From contig NZ_QEXL01000013.1 of the NCBI RefSeq assembly GCF_003311635.1, forward strand, positions 1 through 61,868: 61,868 bases of DNA, given 5' to 3'. This DNA comes from Novacetimonas cocois (lineage in GTDB: Bacteria > Pseudomonadota > Alphaproteobacteria > Acetobacterales > Acetobacteraceae). A model generated the notes under the pieces. It did no database searches, had not been told where the DNA came from, and saw only the letters and a list, made by a program, of their open reading frames with translations. This document shows positions 49,523 through 59,854 of the stretch, piece by piece (the stretch's first letter is position 1; each line of letters begins with the position of its first letter). Position numbers and translations under genes: made by a program.

Positions 49523-50747
49523 CGCGCCTTCGCACGTTCCCGCCCCGGCATCCTCCACCGGGACGGGCCTTGAGGCGGAGCAGACGCTGGCGCTTTATGT
49601 GCACTGGCCCTTCTGCCTGTCGAAATGCCCGTACTGCGACTTCAACAGCCATGTGCGCGACGTGATCCCGCAGGCGCGTTTCGGCAACGCCCTGCGCCGC
49701 GAACTGCGGCATGAGGCGGGGCGCATCGGCCCCGACCGCGCGGGGCGGCCGGTGCTGGGTTCCATCTTTTTCGGCGGGGGCACGCCCTCCCTGATGGAAC
49801 CCGCGACGCTGGCGGCCCTGCTGGAGGACGCGGGCGAACTGTTCCACCTGTCCCCCGACATCGAAATCACGCTGGAGGCCAATCCCACCAGCGTAGAGAC
49901 CGGCCGCCTGCGCGCCTTTCGCGATGGGGGCGTCAACCGCATTTCGGTGGGACTGCAAAGCCTGGACCCCGAGGCGCTGCGGTTTCTGGGGCGCGAACAC
50001 AGCGTCACGCAGGCCATCGCGGCGCTGGAGCAGGCGCGCGCGCTGTTCGGCCGCATTTCGTTCGACCTGATCTATGCCCGTCCCGGACAGTCGCTGCCGT
50101 CGTGGCGGGCGGAACTGCGACAGGCCCTTTCCCTCGTCTCGGACCATCTGTCGCTCTACCAGCTGACGATCGAGCCGGGCACCCGCTTCGAAAGCCTGTA
50201 CCGGCAGAACCGTTTCCGCCTGCCTGACGATGAACTGGCGGCCCGCCTGTATGAGGAAACGGCCAGTGTTGCAGGACAGCACGGCCTGTCGGGATACGAG
50301 GTTTCGAACTATGCACGGCCGGGCGCGGAAAGCCGCCATAACATGACCTACTGGCGGTATGGCGACTATCTGGGGATCGGGCCGGGCGCGCATGGACGCA
50401 TGACGTCCGGCGGCGTCACCCATGCGACGCGCCGCCATCGCGCGCCCGAACCCTGGGCACAGCGGGTGGAGGAAACCGGCAGCGGCCTGACGCATGAAGA
50501 GGCACTTGCCCCCCGCGAAAAAGCGCGGGAGATGCTGCTGATGGGACTGCGTCTGGATGAGGGAATCGCGGCCGGGCGTTTCGCCCGCCGAACGGGGATG
50601 AACCTGCAGGAGGCAACGGACCCCGATATCCTGCGCGCGGCACTTGATGAGGATTACCTGCAATGGCGCGAGGGCGGAACACGCCTGCGCGCGACGGCGC
50701 AGGGACGCCTGCGTCTTGAAAGCCTGCTGGCGGCGCTGGTGGTATAG
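49494..50747 (+). CDS. hemW: HemW-type radical SAM protein
   Basis: A 417-residue radical SAM protein, usually annotated as oxygen-independent coproporphyrinogen III oxidase-like. HemW relatives bind and deliver heme rather than make it. The Fe-S cysteines are C41, C45 and C48 in [10 protein letters not shown], and GGGTPSLM and LEANPT are typical. HemN's N-terminal extra Cys motif is absent, which fits HemW. No ATG opens the frame near the motif, so the start is a TTG (49494) or another TTG slightly later. The usual partner rdgB is replaced here by kup. Confidence 0.9.
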   Translation: MSLASALPSDAPSHVPAPASSTGTGLEAEQTLALYVHWPFCLSKCPYCDFNSHVRDVIPQARFGNALRRELRHEAGRIGPDRAGRPVLGSIFFGGGTPSLMEPATLAALLEDAGELFHLSPDIEITLEANPTSVETGRLRAFRDGGVNRISVGLQSLDPEALRFLGREHSVTQAIAALEQARALFGRISFDLIYARPGQSLPSWRAELRQALSLVSDHLSLYQLTIEPGTRFESLYRQNRFRLPDDELAARLYEETASVAGQHGLSGYEVSNYARPGAESRHNMTYWRYGDYLGIGPGAHGRMTSGGVTHATRRHRAPEPWAQRVEETGSGLTHEEALAPREKAREMLLMGLRLDEGIAAGRFARRTGMNLQEATDPDILRAALDEDYLQWREGGTRLRATAQGRLRLESLLAALVV

Positions 50748-50756
50748 GAGCGCGCC

Positions 50757-51971
50757 ATGAAACGGCCAAGCTGGACTGTCTGGTCAGGGAAGGAAACCCC
50801 CGCCGTGTCTTCTTCATTCATGTCATCTTCGCCAGGGGCGTCTGCCTTTTACGGCAGGGCACGCCGTACGGCCCTGTGCCTGATGGGCGCGTTCGGCCTG
50901 TGGGCCGGGCTGCCGGCCGCATCGCGCGCCGCCACGCCGTCCTCCACCGGCCCGGAACTGGTGATCGAGGATAACGATTTCCTTGGCCCCGGCGGTTCGG
51001 ACCAGCAGTCGATCATCCCGCTGCTGTTCAGTCCGCATGTCCGTGTGCTGGGCTTTACGGTCGTCAGCGGCGACGGATGGGAAAATGCGGAATCCGCCCA
51101 CCTGCGCCGGTTCCTTGAAATCATTGGCCGCACGGACGTGCCGGTGGCCGACGGCGCGGTCTATCCGCTGGTCAACACGGTGGCCGCCCTGCGCGAACAT
51201 GAACACCAGTTCGGCACCATCCCGTGGAAGGGAGCGTGGGGCGGGCTGGGCGCGATCGATTCCACTCCCGACCAGCAGCCACCGGTTCCCCCGCTGAAGG
51301 AAGGCATGCCCCATATGCGTGCACTCACGCAGAGCGCGGCGCAGTTCCTGATCGAACAGGTCCATGCCCATCCGCATCAGGTCACCATCGTTGCTGCCGG
51401 GCCGCTGACGAACCTTGCGCTGGCCATCCGGCTGGACCCGACCTTTGCCGAGACGGCGAAAAAGCTGATCTTCATGGGGGGCATGCTGGACACCAGCATG
51501 ATGTCGGTGACGAGAAACGCGGATTTCGCCTCCGACTTCAACATGATTTTCGACCCCGAGGCCGCGCACATCACCCTGACCGCGCCATGGGCGTCGGTCA
51601 CGGTGGTCGGCAGTGTCTCGAACGACCTGATGATGTCGCGTGACTACCTCAACCGCATCACGCGCAGGTCTACGCCCATGACGCGTTATCTGGCGCAGTA
51701 TTACGAGCCGCTGCCGATGTGGGATGAACTGACCAGCGCAATCGCCGCCGAGCCGTCGCTGGTGACATCCAGCGTCGATGCCTTCATGGACATCGATCTG
51801 ACCCACGGCCCGAATTACGGTCATGCCTATGTCTGGCCCGAACAGCTTGCGCCGAAAAAACAGGGGGTGCGGCTGGTGCATATCGTGCGCGGCGTGGATG
51901 CCACGCGTTTCCGCGATCTTTTCGCGCAGGAAGCCCAGAGCGACATCGCCCCCGCCCCGGCGCGCCCCTGA
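50757..51971 (+). CDS. exported inosine-uridine nucleoside hydrolase-like protein
   Basis: A 404-residue protein with a hydrophobic segment at about 38-58 suggesting export, or a signal anchor after a long N-terminus. The nucleoside-hydrolase fold is indicated by VTIVAAGPLTNLALAIRLDP and KKLIFMGGMLD. The calcium-binding N-terminal DxDxxxDD is replaced by IEDNDFLGPGGSDQ, with an insertion. Whether it is active is therefore uncertain. It starts 9 bp after hemW. Confidence 0.8.
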   Translation: MKRPSWTVWSGKETPAVSSSFMSSSPGASAFYGRARRTALCLMGAFGLWAGLPAASRAATPSSTGPELVIEDNDFLGPGGSDQQSIIPLLFSPHVRVLGFTVVSGDGWENAESAHLRRFLEIIGRTDVPVADGAVYPLVNTVAALREHEHQFGTIPWKGAWGGLGAIDSTPDQQPPVPPLKEGMPHMRALTQSAAQFLIEQVHAHPHQVTIVAAGPLTNLALAIRLDPTFAETAKKLIFMGGMLDTSMMSVTRNADFASDFNMIFDPEAAHITLTAPWASVTVVGSVSNDLMMSRDYLNRITRRSTPMTRYLAQYYEPLPMWDELTSAIAAEPSLVTSSVDAFMDIDLTHGPNYGHAYVWPEQLAPKKQGVRLVHIVRGVDATRFRDLFAQEAQSDIAPAPARP

Positions 51972-51992
51972 GATGACGCGGGAGGTCCGGTA

Positions 51993-52439
51993 ATGCTGCA
52001 TATGGTCAAGCTGGCGGTGGGGGTCGGCAGTATCGCGGAACTGGCGCAACGCCAGCAGGCGAACCCGCCGGTGCCCGGCGACGGACTGGACGGAACGACC
52101 CCGTCGGGACATCCGTGGCTGCGCACGCGGATGTATCCCCGCCGCGCGGGGGAAATACTGGAGGGCGGGTCGCTGTACCGCGTCATCGCCGGCATGATCA
52201 TGTGCCGCCAGCGCATTACCGGCATCCGTCCCGACACCCGCGACGACGGGGTGGCCTGCGCCCTGATTACCCTCGACCCGCTGATCGTGCCGGTCGCGCC
52301 ACGCAGCATGCGCCCCTTTCAGGGATGGCGTTACCTGCGTGCCGCCGACGCGCCGCCGGACCTTGGGCATTCCGACATGAATGGAGATATCCTTCCTGAT
52401 GACATGCGTCGCGAACTGGCTGCGTTGTGCCTGATCTGA
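51993..52439 (+). CDS. DUF1489 family protein
   Basis: A 148-residue cytoplasmic protein. The family signature begins MLHMVKLAVGVGS. The conserved core TRMYPRRAGEILEGGSLYRV and IAGMIMCRQRITGI follow, with DPLIVPVAPRSMRPFQGWRYL. Function unknown; the family is found across alphaproteobacteria. It overlaps the next gene by 13 bases, so the two are probably co-translated. Confidence 0.85.
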   Translation: MLHMVKLAVGVGSIAELAQRQQANPPVPGDGLDGTTPSGHPWLRTRMYPRRAGEILEGGSLYRVIAGMIMCRQRITGIRPDTRDDGVACALITLDPLIVPVAPRSMRPFQGWRYLRAADAPPDLGHSDMNGDILPDDMRRELAALCLI

Positions 52440-53524
52440 AACCCGACACCCCATCGCCCCTGTCCGTTTTCCCTTCCGCCCCCCGTGCCATCGCCCTTGC
52501 GGGCTGCATGGCCCTTGCGCTGGCGGGATGCGCCTCCAACGCGCCAAAGGGCACCTCGCACTATTCGCGTTATTATTCCAGCAGCGGCGCCTATCGCGCG
52601 CCGGGACCGGCCGAAGATCCGTGGAAGCCCTATATCGAGGAGGCATCGAACCGTTTTGCCGTGCCCCAGCCATGGATCCGCGCCGTCATCCAGAAGGAAT
52701 CGGGCGGCCATGAATACATGGACGGCCATCCCATCACGTCCGCCAGTGGCGCGATGGGGCTGATGCAGCTGATGCCCCAGACCTATGGCGACATGCAGAA
52801 GCGCAACCATCTGGGATCGGACCCGTACGACCCGCGCAACAACATCCTTGCGGGCACCGCCTATATCCGCACCCTGTACGGACTGTATGGCGCGCCGGGC
52901 TTCCTTGCGGCCTACAATGCCGGGATCGAACGCCTCAACGACTATCTGGAGGACGGGCGCCCCCTGCCCAGCCAGACCGTGCGCTACCTGCGGATCATCA
53001 CGCCAAACCTTGGCAATTCCGTCGCGCTGAGCGGCCCGCTGGCGATCTATGCCGGGCCGGGACAGCCGGTAACGCGCACGCCGGTCGCGCTGGGCGGGCG
53101 TAACCAGCATGCCGTCCTGCAGTACGCGACCCTCAACCCGCCCGCGCCCACCCGCACGCCACCCGCGCAGGCAACGACGCGCTGCGTGCAGGACCCGGAC
53201 GCGGCGTACGATCCGTCGGCGCGCTGCACCGCCACGACCGTGACGGCATCCGCCGGCGCGGGAGTGAATTACGGCGCGTGGAGCGTGCAGGTGGGCGCCT
53301 TCTCCACCGAGGGGCAGGCCCGTTTCGCCACCACCATGGCGCGGCAGGGGGATTTCGCCACCCTGCAGGGCGCGCGCAGCATGGTGATCCCGGTCACCAG
53401 CGCGCGCGGGACGCCGGTCTATCGCGCGCGTCTGGCGGGGCTGTCGCAGGCGGCGGCAGGCAGGGCGTGTTCCAGCCTGAAGAACCAGGGGCTGCTGTGC
53501 ATCGTCATTCGCCCTGGGATGTAG
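52427..53524 (+). CDS. SLT-type lytic transglycosylase lipoprotein with SPOR domain
   Basis: A 365-residue protein that cleaves peptidoglycan at the MurNAc-GlcNAc bond. The lipobox ALAGC places the lipidated Cys at 35. The SLT domain covers about 65-200, with catalytic E91 in AVIQKESGGHEY and the GLMQLMPQTYGDM and AAYNAGIERL motifs. The C-terminal SPOR domain (about 285-365, beginning AWSVQVGAFSTEGQA) binds denuded glycans at the septum. This suits an RlpA- or MltE-like division role. It starts at a GTG inside DUF1489. Confidence 0.9.
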   Translation: MPDLKPDTPSPLSVFPSAPRAIALAGCMALALAGCASNAPKGTSHYSRYYSSSGAYRAPGPAEDPWKPYIEEASNRFAVPQPWIRAVIQKESGGHEYMDGHPITSASGAMGLMQLMPQTYGDMQKRNHLGSDPYDPRNNILAGTAYIRTLYGLYGAPGFLAAYNAGIERLNDYLEDGRPLPSQTVRYLRIITPNLGNSVALSGPLAIYAGPGQPVTRTPVALGGRNQHAVLQYATLNPPAPTRTPPAQATTRCVQDPDAAYDPSARCTATTVTASAGAGVNYGAWSVQVGAFSTEGQARFATTMARQGDFATLQGARSMVIPVTSARGTPVYRARLAGLSQAAAGRACSSLKNQGLLCIVIRPGM

Positions 53525-55517
53525 GCGACGGCAGGTTTTCAAGCATTGCGGGCACATGCAGCGCCGGCAGCCGCACGCTGGCCTGATGCATCAGCATGAC
53601 GGCGGAACTTCCCACCGAAAAGGTATAGGTCCCGGCGGGAACCGACCATGTCCCTGCGGTGGCGTCCCATTGCCCCAGCAGGTGGGGATCGACCGGGATG
53701 CTGACATGCGCGGCATGTCCGGGCGTCAGCGCGATGCTGCGCCATCCGACCAGACGCTTGACCCCTCCGGCCTCGGGCGGGGGGGTCAGGTAAAGCTGCG
53801 CCACGGCGCGCACGGGATGGTCCGATGTATCCGTCACGCTGAAGGCCGCGCCCAGATGCGTCGCGTCCTCATGGGTGACGTGCACGTCGCCATATGACAC
53901 CTCCCCACCCACCGACAGGCCATAACCGAAGGGGAACAGCGGCGCGATGTGGGCGCTTTCGAACGCATGGTAATCGGCATAGGCCATGCCGGGTGGATAG
54001 AATCCCCCCGTGAACGTCATCGGCAGATGGCCGGAGAAATCGCGCGTCCCCGTCAGCATGGCCGCCAGCGGGGCGGCATATTCGTCATGCCATGACCATG
54101 CCTGGATCACGCTGTCCACCACATCAAGCCACGGCATCGCCCGGTCGGGGCTGTCGGACATCATGATGGTCACGACATGACCGCCCAGATCGGCCAGCGC
54201 GGTGATGAACGCATTGTCCGCGTCCCGGTCCGTCAGCATCACGACCCGCGCGACCTGTGACGCCTGCGGCGGGGGCGGCGCGCCGCGACTGACGATGCTC
54301 TGGCTGACCCGGACGCCATCATGCCGCAGGGCCTCGCCCAGCGTGGCGAGCGGCCCGGCCAGATCCTGCGTCGCAAGCAGCAGGACAGGCCCGCTGCGGT
54401 CATCAAGGGGCAGGACCTGGTTTTCATTCTGCAGCAGGACCATCCCTTCGGCCCCGATATCGGCCATCAGCCCCTCCACCGGTGCGGGACCCGCCGGGGC
54501 GGCCTTCCTGTCGCGCGTGAAGGGCGGCGGATGGTCCAGCACCCCGGTTCCGTACAGCGACGTCAGGACATGCTGCGCCATCTGGTCAACACGCGCGGGC
54601 TGCACCGCGCCGGAGGCCAGCGCGCGACGCAGGGGCGCGGCATACACGCCTTCGTCCGCCCCCTGCGCCTGTTCCATGTCCACACCATCGCCCACGGCCG
54701 TCATGGGGGGCATGGGCACGCCATCCGTTCCCGCAAGCGTGCCGGGCATCGCCATCAGCATGCCGCCGAAATGCCACTGGTCACGCAACATGCCCGCCAG
54801 CCCCGACAGCGCGCCGCAGGCATGTATCATCCCCCCGCACGCAAGCGCCCCGCCCCGCGCGGTTTCCAGCGCGACGGAAAGCCCCATCATGCTGGTGTTC
54901 ATGAACTGCCCCACCGCGGCGGGCAACGTGGCGGGAAGGGCGACGACCCCGTCGCCGCGCCCCTGTTCTTCCGCCCGCAGGGCGGCAAAGACCGGCACGA
55001 CATGTCCCGCCATCAGTCCCGACGCGACCATGCCCGCCGTCACCCCCGCAAGGAACGGGTCCTCGCCCGCCTGCAGGCGGCCCGAAGGCAGCAGGTCCAC
55101 CCCACCGACACGGACCATCGCCCGCCCCCGTCCCCATTCGTCATGCGCGCGCAGCACGCCCGCGCGGTGGGCCAGCGCGGGGTCCCAGCCTGCCGCAAGC
55201 GCGAGGAACGGCAGCTGCGGCATGGCGGAGGCAGGGGGATGCGGGTCATCGAAACGGGGCATGCGCAGGGCGGGCAGGCCAAGCCGCGGCACGCCGGGCC
55301 ATGTCAGCAGCCCCGCGCCCGCGTCGTTTCCTTCTGCCTGCGGGGCGGGAAAGGCCCGCAGGACCGAAAGTTTTTCCTCGGGCCGCATGCGCGCCACCAT
55401 GTCGGCGGCACGCGCGGCCGACGCGGGCGAGGACGGGGCAGCCCATCCGGATGCCGCAGGCACCGCCATGCCACCCAGACAGGACAGCACCCCCAGCGTC
55501 ACGGCCATGATGTTCAT
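53505..55517 (-). CDS. GH3-family beta-glucosidase homologue, probably catalytically inactive
   Basis: A 670-residue exported protein. The N-terminal signal peptide runs MNIMAVTLGVLSCLGGMAVP. A GH3 N-terminal barrel precedes a GH3 C-terminal sandwich (EGMVLLQNENQVLPLDD, FPFGYGLS) and a fibronectin-like tail. The usual nucleophile segment GFVVSDW after LR-x-W-x-F-x-G is replaced by GGMLMAMPG: the order LRDQWHFGG is kept but the Asp is lost, and the KHF-type substrate motif is also absent. I therefore call it a pseudoenzyme candidate. Start is uncertain (GTG 55550 or ATG 55517). Confidence 0.75.
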   Translation of the reverse strand: MNIMAVTLGVLSCLGGMAVPAASGWAAPSSPASAARAADMVARMRPEEKLSVLRAFPAPQAEGNDAGAGLLTWPGVPRLGLPALRMPRFDDPHPPASAMPQLPFLALAAGWDPALAHRAGVLRAHDEWGRGRAMVRVGGVDLLPSGRLQAGEDPFLAGVTAGMVASGLMAGHVVPVFAALRAEEQGRGDGVVALPATLPAAVGQFMNTSMMGLSVALETARGGALACGGMIHACGALSGLAGMLRDQWHFGGMLMAMPGTLAGTDGVPMPPMTAVGDGVDMEQAQGADEGVYAAPLRRALASGAVQPARVDQMAQHVLTSLYGTGVLDHPPPFTRDRKAAPAGPAPVEGLMADIGAEGMVLLQNENQVLPLDDRSGPVLLLATQDLAGPLATLGEALRHDGVRVSQSIVSRGAPPPPQASQVARVVMLTDRDADNAFITALADLGGHVVTIMMSDSPDRAMPWLDVVDSVIQAWSWHDEYAAPLAAMLTGTRDFSGHLPMTFTGGFYPPGMAYADYHAFESAHIAPLFPFGYGLSVGGEVSYGDVHVTHEDATHLGAAFSVTDTSDHPVRAVAQLYLTPPPEAGGVKRLVGWRSIALTPGHAAHVSIPVDPHLLGQWDATAGTWSVPAGTYTFSVGSSAVMLMHQASVRLPALHVPAMLENLPSPTSQGE

Positions 55518-55870
55518 AATGTCGGAAGTCGTGATGAATGTATGTCGCACCCTGCCTGCGGATCCTCCCTGTCATGTCTGTGTGTCCATGCCCGTGCCGC
55601 CATGTCGCGTGGGGCCGGGACGATACATAGGTACTATCATCGACGCCGCAGTGCCATGATCCATGCCACGACCCGGCAGGCATCCCCGTCATGATGGCGG
55701 CACAGAAAGTCGCCGCGTGACTTGGCGGGACCGGCGTGGCGGGATATGAAGGACAGCACATCGACACAGGCAGGACCGTGGCCGATCGTTCCGGCATCTC
55801 ATGACGGGACGGGGAGCACGGGGCCGAAATACCACATGCGGGGGCCATCCCCGACGTCCATAGAGGCATC
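55518..55870. other. divergent intergenic region between GH3 homologue and DUF3576
   Basis: About 350 bp in which I see no gene. The long leftward frame through it is antisense to leuS and is rejected. It presumably holds both promoters, but I could not identify hexamers. Confidence 0.4.
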
Positions 55871-56398
55871 ATGACCCTTCGTCCGCCATTTTCCGCCGCC
55901 CTTTGCCACTCCTCCCGCCGCGTGGCGCGCAGGGGCCTGCCGATCCTGATGCTTGGCGCCCTGCTGGCCGCGTGCTCCAGCGGCCCGCACGACGCAAGCG
56001 GCCTCGCCCGGCCCCAGAACAAGCTGCTGAAGGAAGATCGCGGGGCCACCGGCGGCAATGACCAGCTGGCCAAAAGCGGGGTCAACGCCTTCCTGTGGCG
56101 CGGGGCGATCGATACGCTGTCCTTCATGCCGTTCGCATCGGCGGACGCGGTTGGCGGCGTGATCCTGACGGACTGGTACACGCCCCCCGCCACGCAGAAC
56201 GAGCGTTTCAAGATCACCTGCTTCATCCTGTCGAGCGACCTGCGTTCCGACGCCGTGCGCGTTTCGGTGTTCCGCCAGGTGCAGCAGGACAACCAGTGGG
56301 TCGATACCCCGGTCGCCGCCAACACGGTTTCCGACATCACCTCCAAGATCCTGACCCGTGCGCGCCAGCTGCGTGCCGATAGCGGCCACTCGAACTGA
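55871..56398 (+). CDS. DUF3576 lipoprotein
   Basis: A 175-residue probable lipoprotein: the signal peptide has lipobox LLAAC with C35. The mature domain has VNAFLWRGAIDTLSFMPFAS, ADAVGGVILTDWYTPP and ERFKITCFILSSDLRSD, all typical of DUF3576. Function is unknown, but the family lies next to leuS and lptE across alphaproteobacteria, which suggests an envelope role. ATG 55871 has GAGG five bases upstream. It lies 18 bp before leuS. Confidence 0.9.
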   Translation: MTLRPPFSAALCHSSRRVARRGLPILMLGALLAACSSGPHDASGLARPQNKLLKEDRGATGGNDQLAKSGVNAFLWRGAIDTLSFMPFASADAVGGVILTDWYTPPATQNERFKITCFILSSDLRSDAVRVSVFRQVQQDNQWVDTPVAANTVSDITSKILTRARQLRADSGHSN

Positions 56399-56416
56399 TT
56401 CCTCGCGCACCGGACC

Positions 56417-59056
56417 ATGACCACGATGACTGATTCCCATCCCTCCGCCGACACGCCCGCCGCCTATGACTTTTCCACAGCCGAGCCGCTGTGGCAGGGG
56501 AAATGGGAACGCAGCGGCGTCTTTGACGTGCCCGACGTCCCCCCTGCCGACCGCCCGAAATATTACGTGCTGGAGATGTTCCCCTATCCGTCGGGGCAGC
56601 TCCACATGGGGCACGTGCGCAATTACACGCTGGGCGATGTCGTCGCGCGGTACAAGCGCGCGCAGGGATTCAGCGTCCTGCACCCGATGGGCTGGGACGC
56701 ATTTGGGCTGCCGGCGGAAAATGCGGCGCGCGAACGCGGCGTGCATCCGGGCAAGTGGACGATGGACAACATCGCCGCGATGCGCACGACGCTCAAGCAG
56801 CTGGGCTTTTCCTTCAACTGGGACCGCGAGATCGCGACCTGCCTGCCGGAATATTACGGCAAGCAGCAGAAGCTGTTCCTCGACATGCTGGCCGCGGGGC
56901 TGGTGGAACGGCGCGAAAGCTGGGTCAACTGGGACCCGGTGGACAATACCGTCCTGGCGAACGAACAGGTCGTCGACGGGCGCGGCTGGCGTTCGGGCGC
57001 GCTGATCGAACAGAAGCAGCTGTCGCAGTGGTTCCTGAAAATCACGAAATTCGCGCCGCAGCTTCTGGACGGGCTGTCGCACCTGCCGCGCTGGCCCGAA
57101 CGGGTGCGCACGATGCAGGAACGCTGGATCGGCCGGTCGGAGGGCGCGCGCGTGCGCTTCGGCCTGCATGAACCGCCGGCGGGCTTTGACGTGGACCTTG
57201 ATTCGGTGGAGGTGTTCACCACCCGTCCCGACACCCTGTTCGGCATGTCCTTCCTTGCCATCGCAGCGGATCATCCGCTGGCGGCCAAGGTCGCGGCAAG
57301 GAATGCGCAGGCCGCCGAATTCATCGCGGAATGCCATCGCCTCGGCACCTCCGAAGAGGCCATTGAGACGGCGGAAAAGCGTGGGTTCGACACCGGGCTG
57401 CGGGTGTCCCATCCCTTCATGCCGGACAGGTCGTTCCCCATCTGGATCGCGAATTTCGTGCTGATGGAATATGGCACGGGCGCGGTATTCGGATGCCCCT
57501 GCGGGGATCAGCGCGACCTTGATTTCGCCAACAAGTACCACCTGCCCTTCATCCCCGTCATCCTGCCGCCCGACGCGGACCCGCAGACCTTCAGCGTGAC
57601 CACGAAGGCCACCGACGGGCAGGGCACGCTGTTCAATTCCGCCTTCCTCGACGGACTCGACATCCCCACCGCCAAGAAGGAGGCGATCGCCCGTCTCGAG
57701 GGGCTGGGCGTGGGACGCGGGGTGGTCAACTGGCGCCTGCGTGACTGGGGCATTTCGCGGCAGCGTTACTGGGGCTGCCCCATTCCCATCATCCACTGTG
57801 CCTCCTGCGGTGCGGTGCCTGTCCCTGACGATCAGCTTCCGGTGGTCCTGCCCGAGGACGTCACGTTCGACCGGCCGGGCAACCCGTTGGAACACCACCC
57901 GACATGGAAACATGTCGCCTGTCCCAGATGCGGCCAGCCCGCCACGCGGGAGACGGATACCTGCGACACCTTCGTTGACAGTTCGTGGTATTTCGCCCGC
58001 TTCACCGCCCCGCACGCGGCCCAGCCGACCGTGATCGCGGCAGCCGACGGATGGCTGCCTGTCGATCAGTATATCGGCGGCATCGAACATGCGATCCTTC
58101 ATCTGCTCTATGCCCGTTTCTTTACCCGGGCCATGCATGAAACCGGGCACCTGAACGTGGACGAACCCTTTGCCGGGCTGTTCACGCAGGGAATGGTCAA
58201 CCACGAAAGCTATCGCGACGCGGCGGGCAACTGGCTGTATCCCGACGAGGTCGAACGCACGGCCACGGGCGCGGTCCGCCGCGACAGCGGCGCGCCGGTC
58301 ACCGTGGGCCGTGTCGAGAAGATGTCCAAGTCCAAGCGCAATACCGTCGCCCCCGTGACGATCATCGAACGCTTTGGCGCGGACACCGCGCGGTGGTTCG
58401 TCCTGTCGGACAGCCCGCCGGAACGCGACATGGAATGGACGGAATCCGGCGTGGCTGGGGCGGCGCGTTTCCTGCAGCGCCTGTTCCGGGTCGTGCGCAC
58501 CGTTGCGGCACAGACCACGGCGGAGGCCACCTGCCCCGCGCAGGTCGCACCGGCCGCCGATACGCTGCGTCGTGCCACCCACCGCACCATCGCCGCCGTG
58601 ACGGAGGCGCTGGAGGGTTTCAGCCCCAACGTCGCCGTCGCGCGCCTGCATGAACTGACGTCGGCGCTGTCCGACGCGGAAAGGAACGCGGACGAGGCAG
58701 GCGTCGCCTTTGCCCGGCGCGAAGCCGCGCTGGCGCTGTGCCTGCTGTGCGCGCCGATGGTTCCCCATCAGGCCGAAGCCATGATGGCGCTGCTGGAACC
58801 CGGTGGCGTGGCCGTGGTCGAACGCGCATGGCCCAGGGCGGATCCTGCCCTGCTTGCCGCGAAGGAAGTCACGATCGCGGTGCAGATCATGGGCAAGCTG
58901 CGCGGCACGATCGCGGTGCCGCCGGACATGGCCGGCGACGATGTCATCGCCCGGGCCGAGGCCGAGCCGAATGTGGCCCGCCTGCTGGAAGGCGCGCGGA
59001 TCGTCAAGCGCATCCACGTGCCGGGGCGCATCGTCAATTTCGTGATCGCGAAATAG
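56417..59056 (+). CDS. leuS: leucyl-tRNA synthetase
   Basis: Class I synthetase of 879 residues. The HIGH motif reads HMGH (63-66) in [16 protein letters not shown] and the KMSKS loop is KMSKS (635-639). The CP1 editing domain (about 230-430) has [21 protein letters not shown] zinc-like Cys set [13 protein letters not shown]...[12 protein letters not shown] sits near 460-510. The tRNA-binding C-terminus ends at 879. Gene order DUF3576-leuS-lptE-holA matches the alphaproteobacterial arrangement. Confidence 0.97.
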   Translation: MTTMTDSHPSADTPAAYDFSTAEPLWQGKWERSGVFDVPDVPPADRPKYYVLEMFPYPSGQLHMGHVRNYTLGDVVARYKRAQGFSVLHPMGWDAFGLPAENAARERGVHPGKWTMDNIAAMRTTLKQLGFSFNWDREIATCLPEYYGKQQKLFLDMLAAGLVERRESWVNWDPVDNTVLANEQVVDGRGWRSGALIEQKQLSQWFLKITKFAPQLLDGLSHLPRWPERVRTMQERWIGRSEGARVRFGLHEPPAGFDVDLDSVEVFTTRPDTLFGMSFLAIAADHPLAAKVAARNAQAAEFIAECHRLGTSEEAIETAEKRGFDTGLRVSHPFMPDRSFPIWIANFVLMEYGTGAVFGCPCGDQRDLDFANKYHLPFIPVILPPDADPQTFSVTTKATDGQGTLFNSAFLDGLDIPTAKKEAIARLEGLGVGRGVVNWRLRDWGISRQRYWGCPIPIIHCASCGAVPVPDDQLPVVLPEDVTFDRPGNPLEHHPTWKHVACPRCGQPATRETDTCDTFVDSSWYFARFTAPHAAQPTVIAAADGWLPVDQYIGGIEHAILHLLYARFFTRAMHETGHLNVDEPFAGLFTQGMVNHESYRDAAGNWLYPDEVERTATGAVRRDSGAPVTVGRVEKMSKSKRNTVAPVTIIERFGADTARWFVLSDSPPERDMEWTESGVAGAARFLQRLFRVVRTVAAQTTAEATCPAQVAPAADTLRRATHRTIAAVTEALEGFSPNVAVARLHELTSALSDAERNADEAGVAFARREAALALCLLCAPMVPHQAEAMMALLEPGGVAVVERAWPRADPALLAAKEVTIAVQIMGKLRGTIAVPPDMAGDDVIARAEAEPNVARLLEGARIVKRIHVPGRIVNFVIAK

Positions 59057-59854
59057 ATGCCCGGCCTTTCCTGCCGTTCCCGTTTGCGGTCGCTTGCCGC
59101 CGCCGCCCTGCTGGTCATGGTGGGTGGCTGCGGCTTCTCGCCCATGTACAAGACGACAGGAAAGCATCTTGGCCCCGATGGACGGCCCACCGTGACCGAT
59201 GTCGCGGCAGAACTGCAGCAGGTCTATGTCCCGCGCATCACCGAACGCTATGGCCAGCAGCTGCGGCAGTTCCTGCAACAGGATCTGGGCGGGGCGGGGC
59301 CGGAAAACCCCACCCGCTACAGCCTGAGCATCCGCACCTACATGATGAACGAGGCGGTGGACATCCATTCCGACAATACCAGCGGGCGCACGCGCACCAC
59401 CGCCTTTGCCCACTGGCAGCTTTATACCATCGGCGCGACCCCCCACCTGCTGGCGCAGGGGGACGCGAACATCATCGACGGGGTCAACAATACCTATGAA
59501 CAGTATTTTGCCCTGTCGCTGAACCTGGAAACCGTGCGCACCCGCGTCGCCAAGAACATGGCCGAAGAGATCACCCAGCAGGTGGCCATATGGTTCCGCA
59601 CCCATGCGAAGCCCGCAACGGACGGTTCGGACGCGGACCAGAACCAGCCGCGCTTCATTGATCCGGATTCCATGCCGAACGTCGACAACAACCAGATGCC
59701 ATCGCAGCGTCCCGGCCCCGACGGCCTGCCCGCACTGGCGACGGGACGGTCGAATTCGCAGCTGGATGACCAGAACAGCACCAGCACCTCAACCAGTGTC
59801 GGGTCTGACTTGCCTGATAATGTCAGCATCGGCGGCAACGGCGAAAACCAGTGA
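59057..59854 (+). CDS. lptE: LPS-assembly lipoprotein LptE
   Basis: A 265-residue outer-membrane lipoprotein that plugs the LptD barrel for LPS export. The lipobox VGGC gives C25. The LptE domain (about 25-185) has GCGFSPMYKTTG and YSLSIRTYMMNEAVDI. A long disordered Asn/Ser/Thr-rich C-terminus (about 190-265) is unusual, as most LptE proteins end earlier. It starts directly after the leuS stop, and holA overlaps its end. Confidence 0.88.
   Translation: MPGLSCRSRLRSLAAAALLVMVGGCGFSPMYKTTGKHLGPDGRPTVTDVAAELQQVYVPRITERYGQQLRQFLQQDLGGAGPENPTRYSLSIRTYMMNEAVDIHSDNTSGRTRTTAFAHWQLYTIGATPHLLAQGDANIIDGVNNTYEQYFALSLNLETVRTRVAKNMAEEITQQVAIWFRTHAKPATDGSDADQNQPRFIDPDSMPNVDNNQMPSQRPGPDGLPALATGRSNSQLDDQNSTSTSTSVGSDLPDNVSIGGNGENQ

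Noticed and set aside
50823-52673. 616-codon leftward frame opposite the nucleoside hydrolase and DUF1489 genes
   Set aside because: Shadow of well-supported genes, with no family motif.
55799-59605. 1268-codon leftward open frame opposite leuS, lptE and DUF3576
   Set aside because: It is antisense to strongly supported genes; its composition (Arg/His/Gly-rich) is the usual shadow in high-G+C DNA, and no domain is recognisable.
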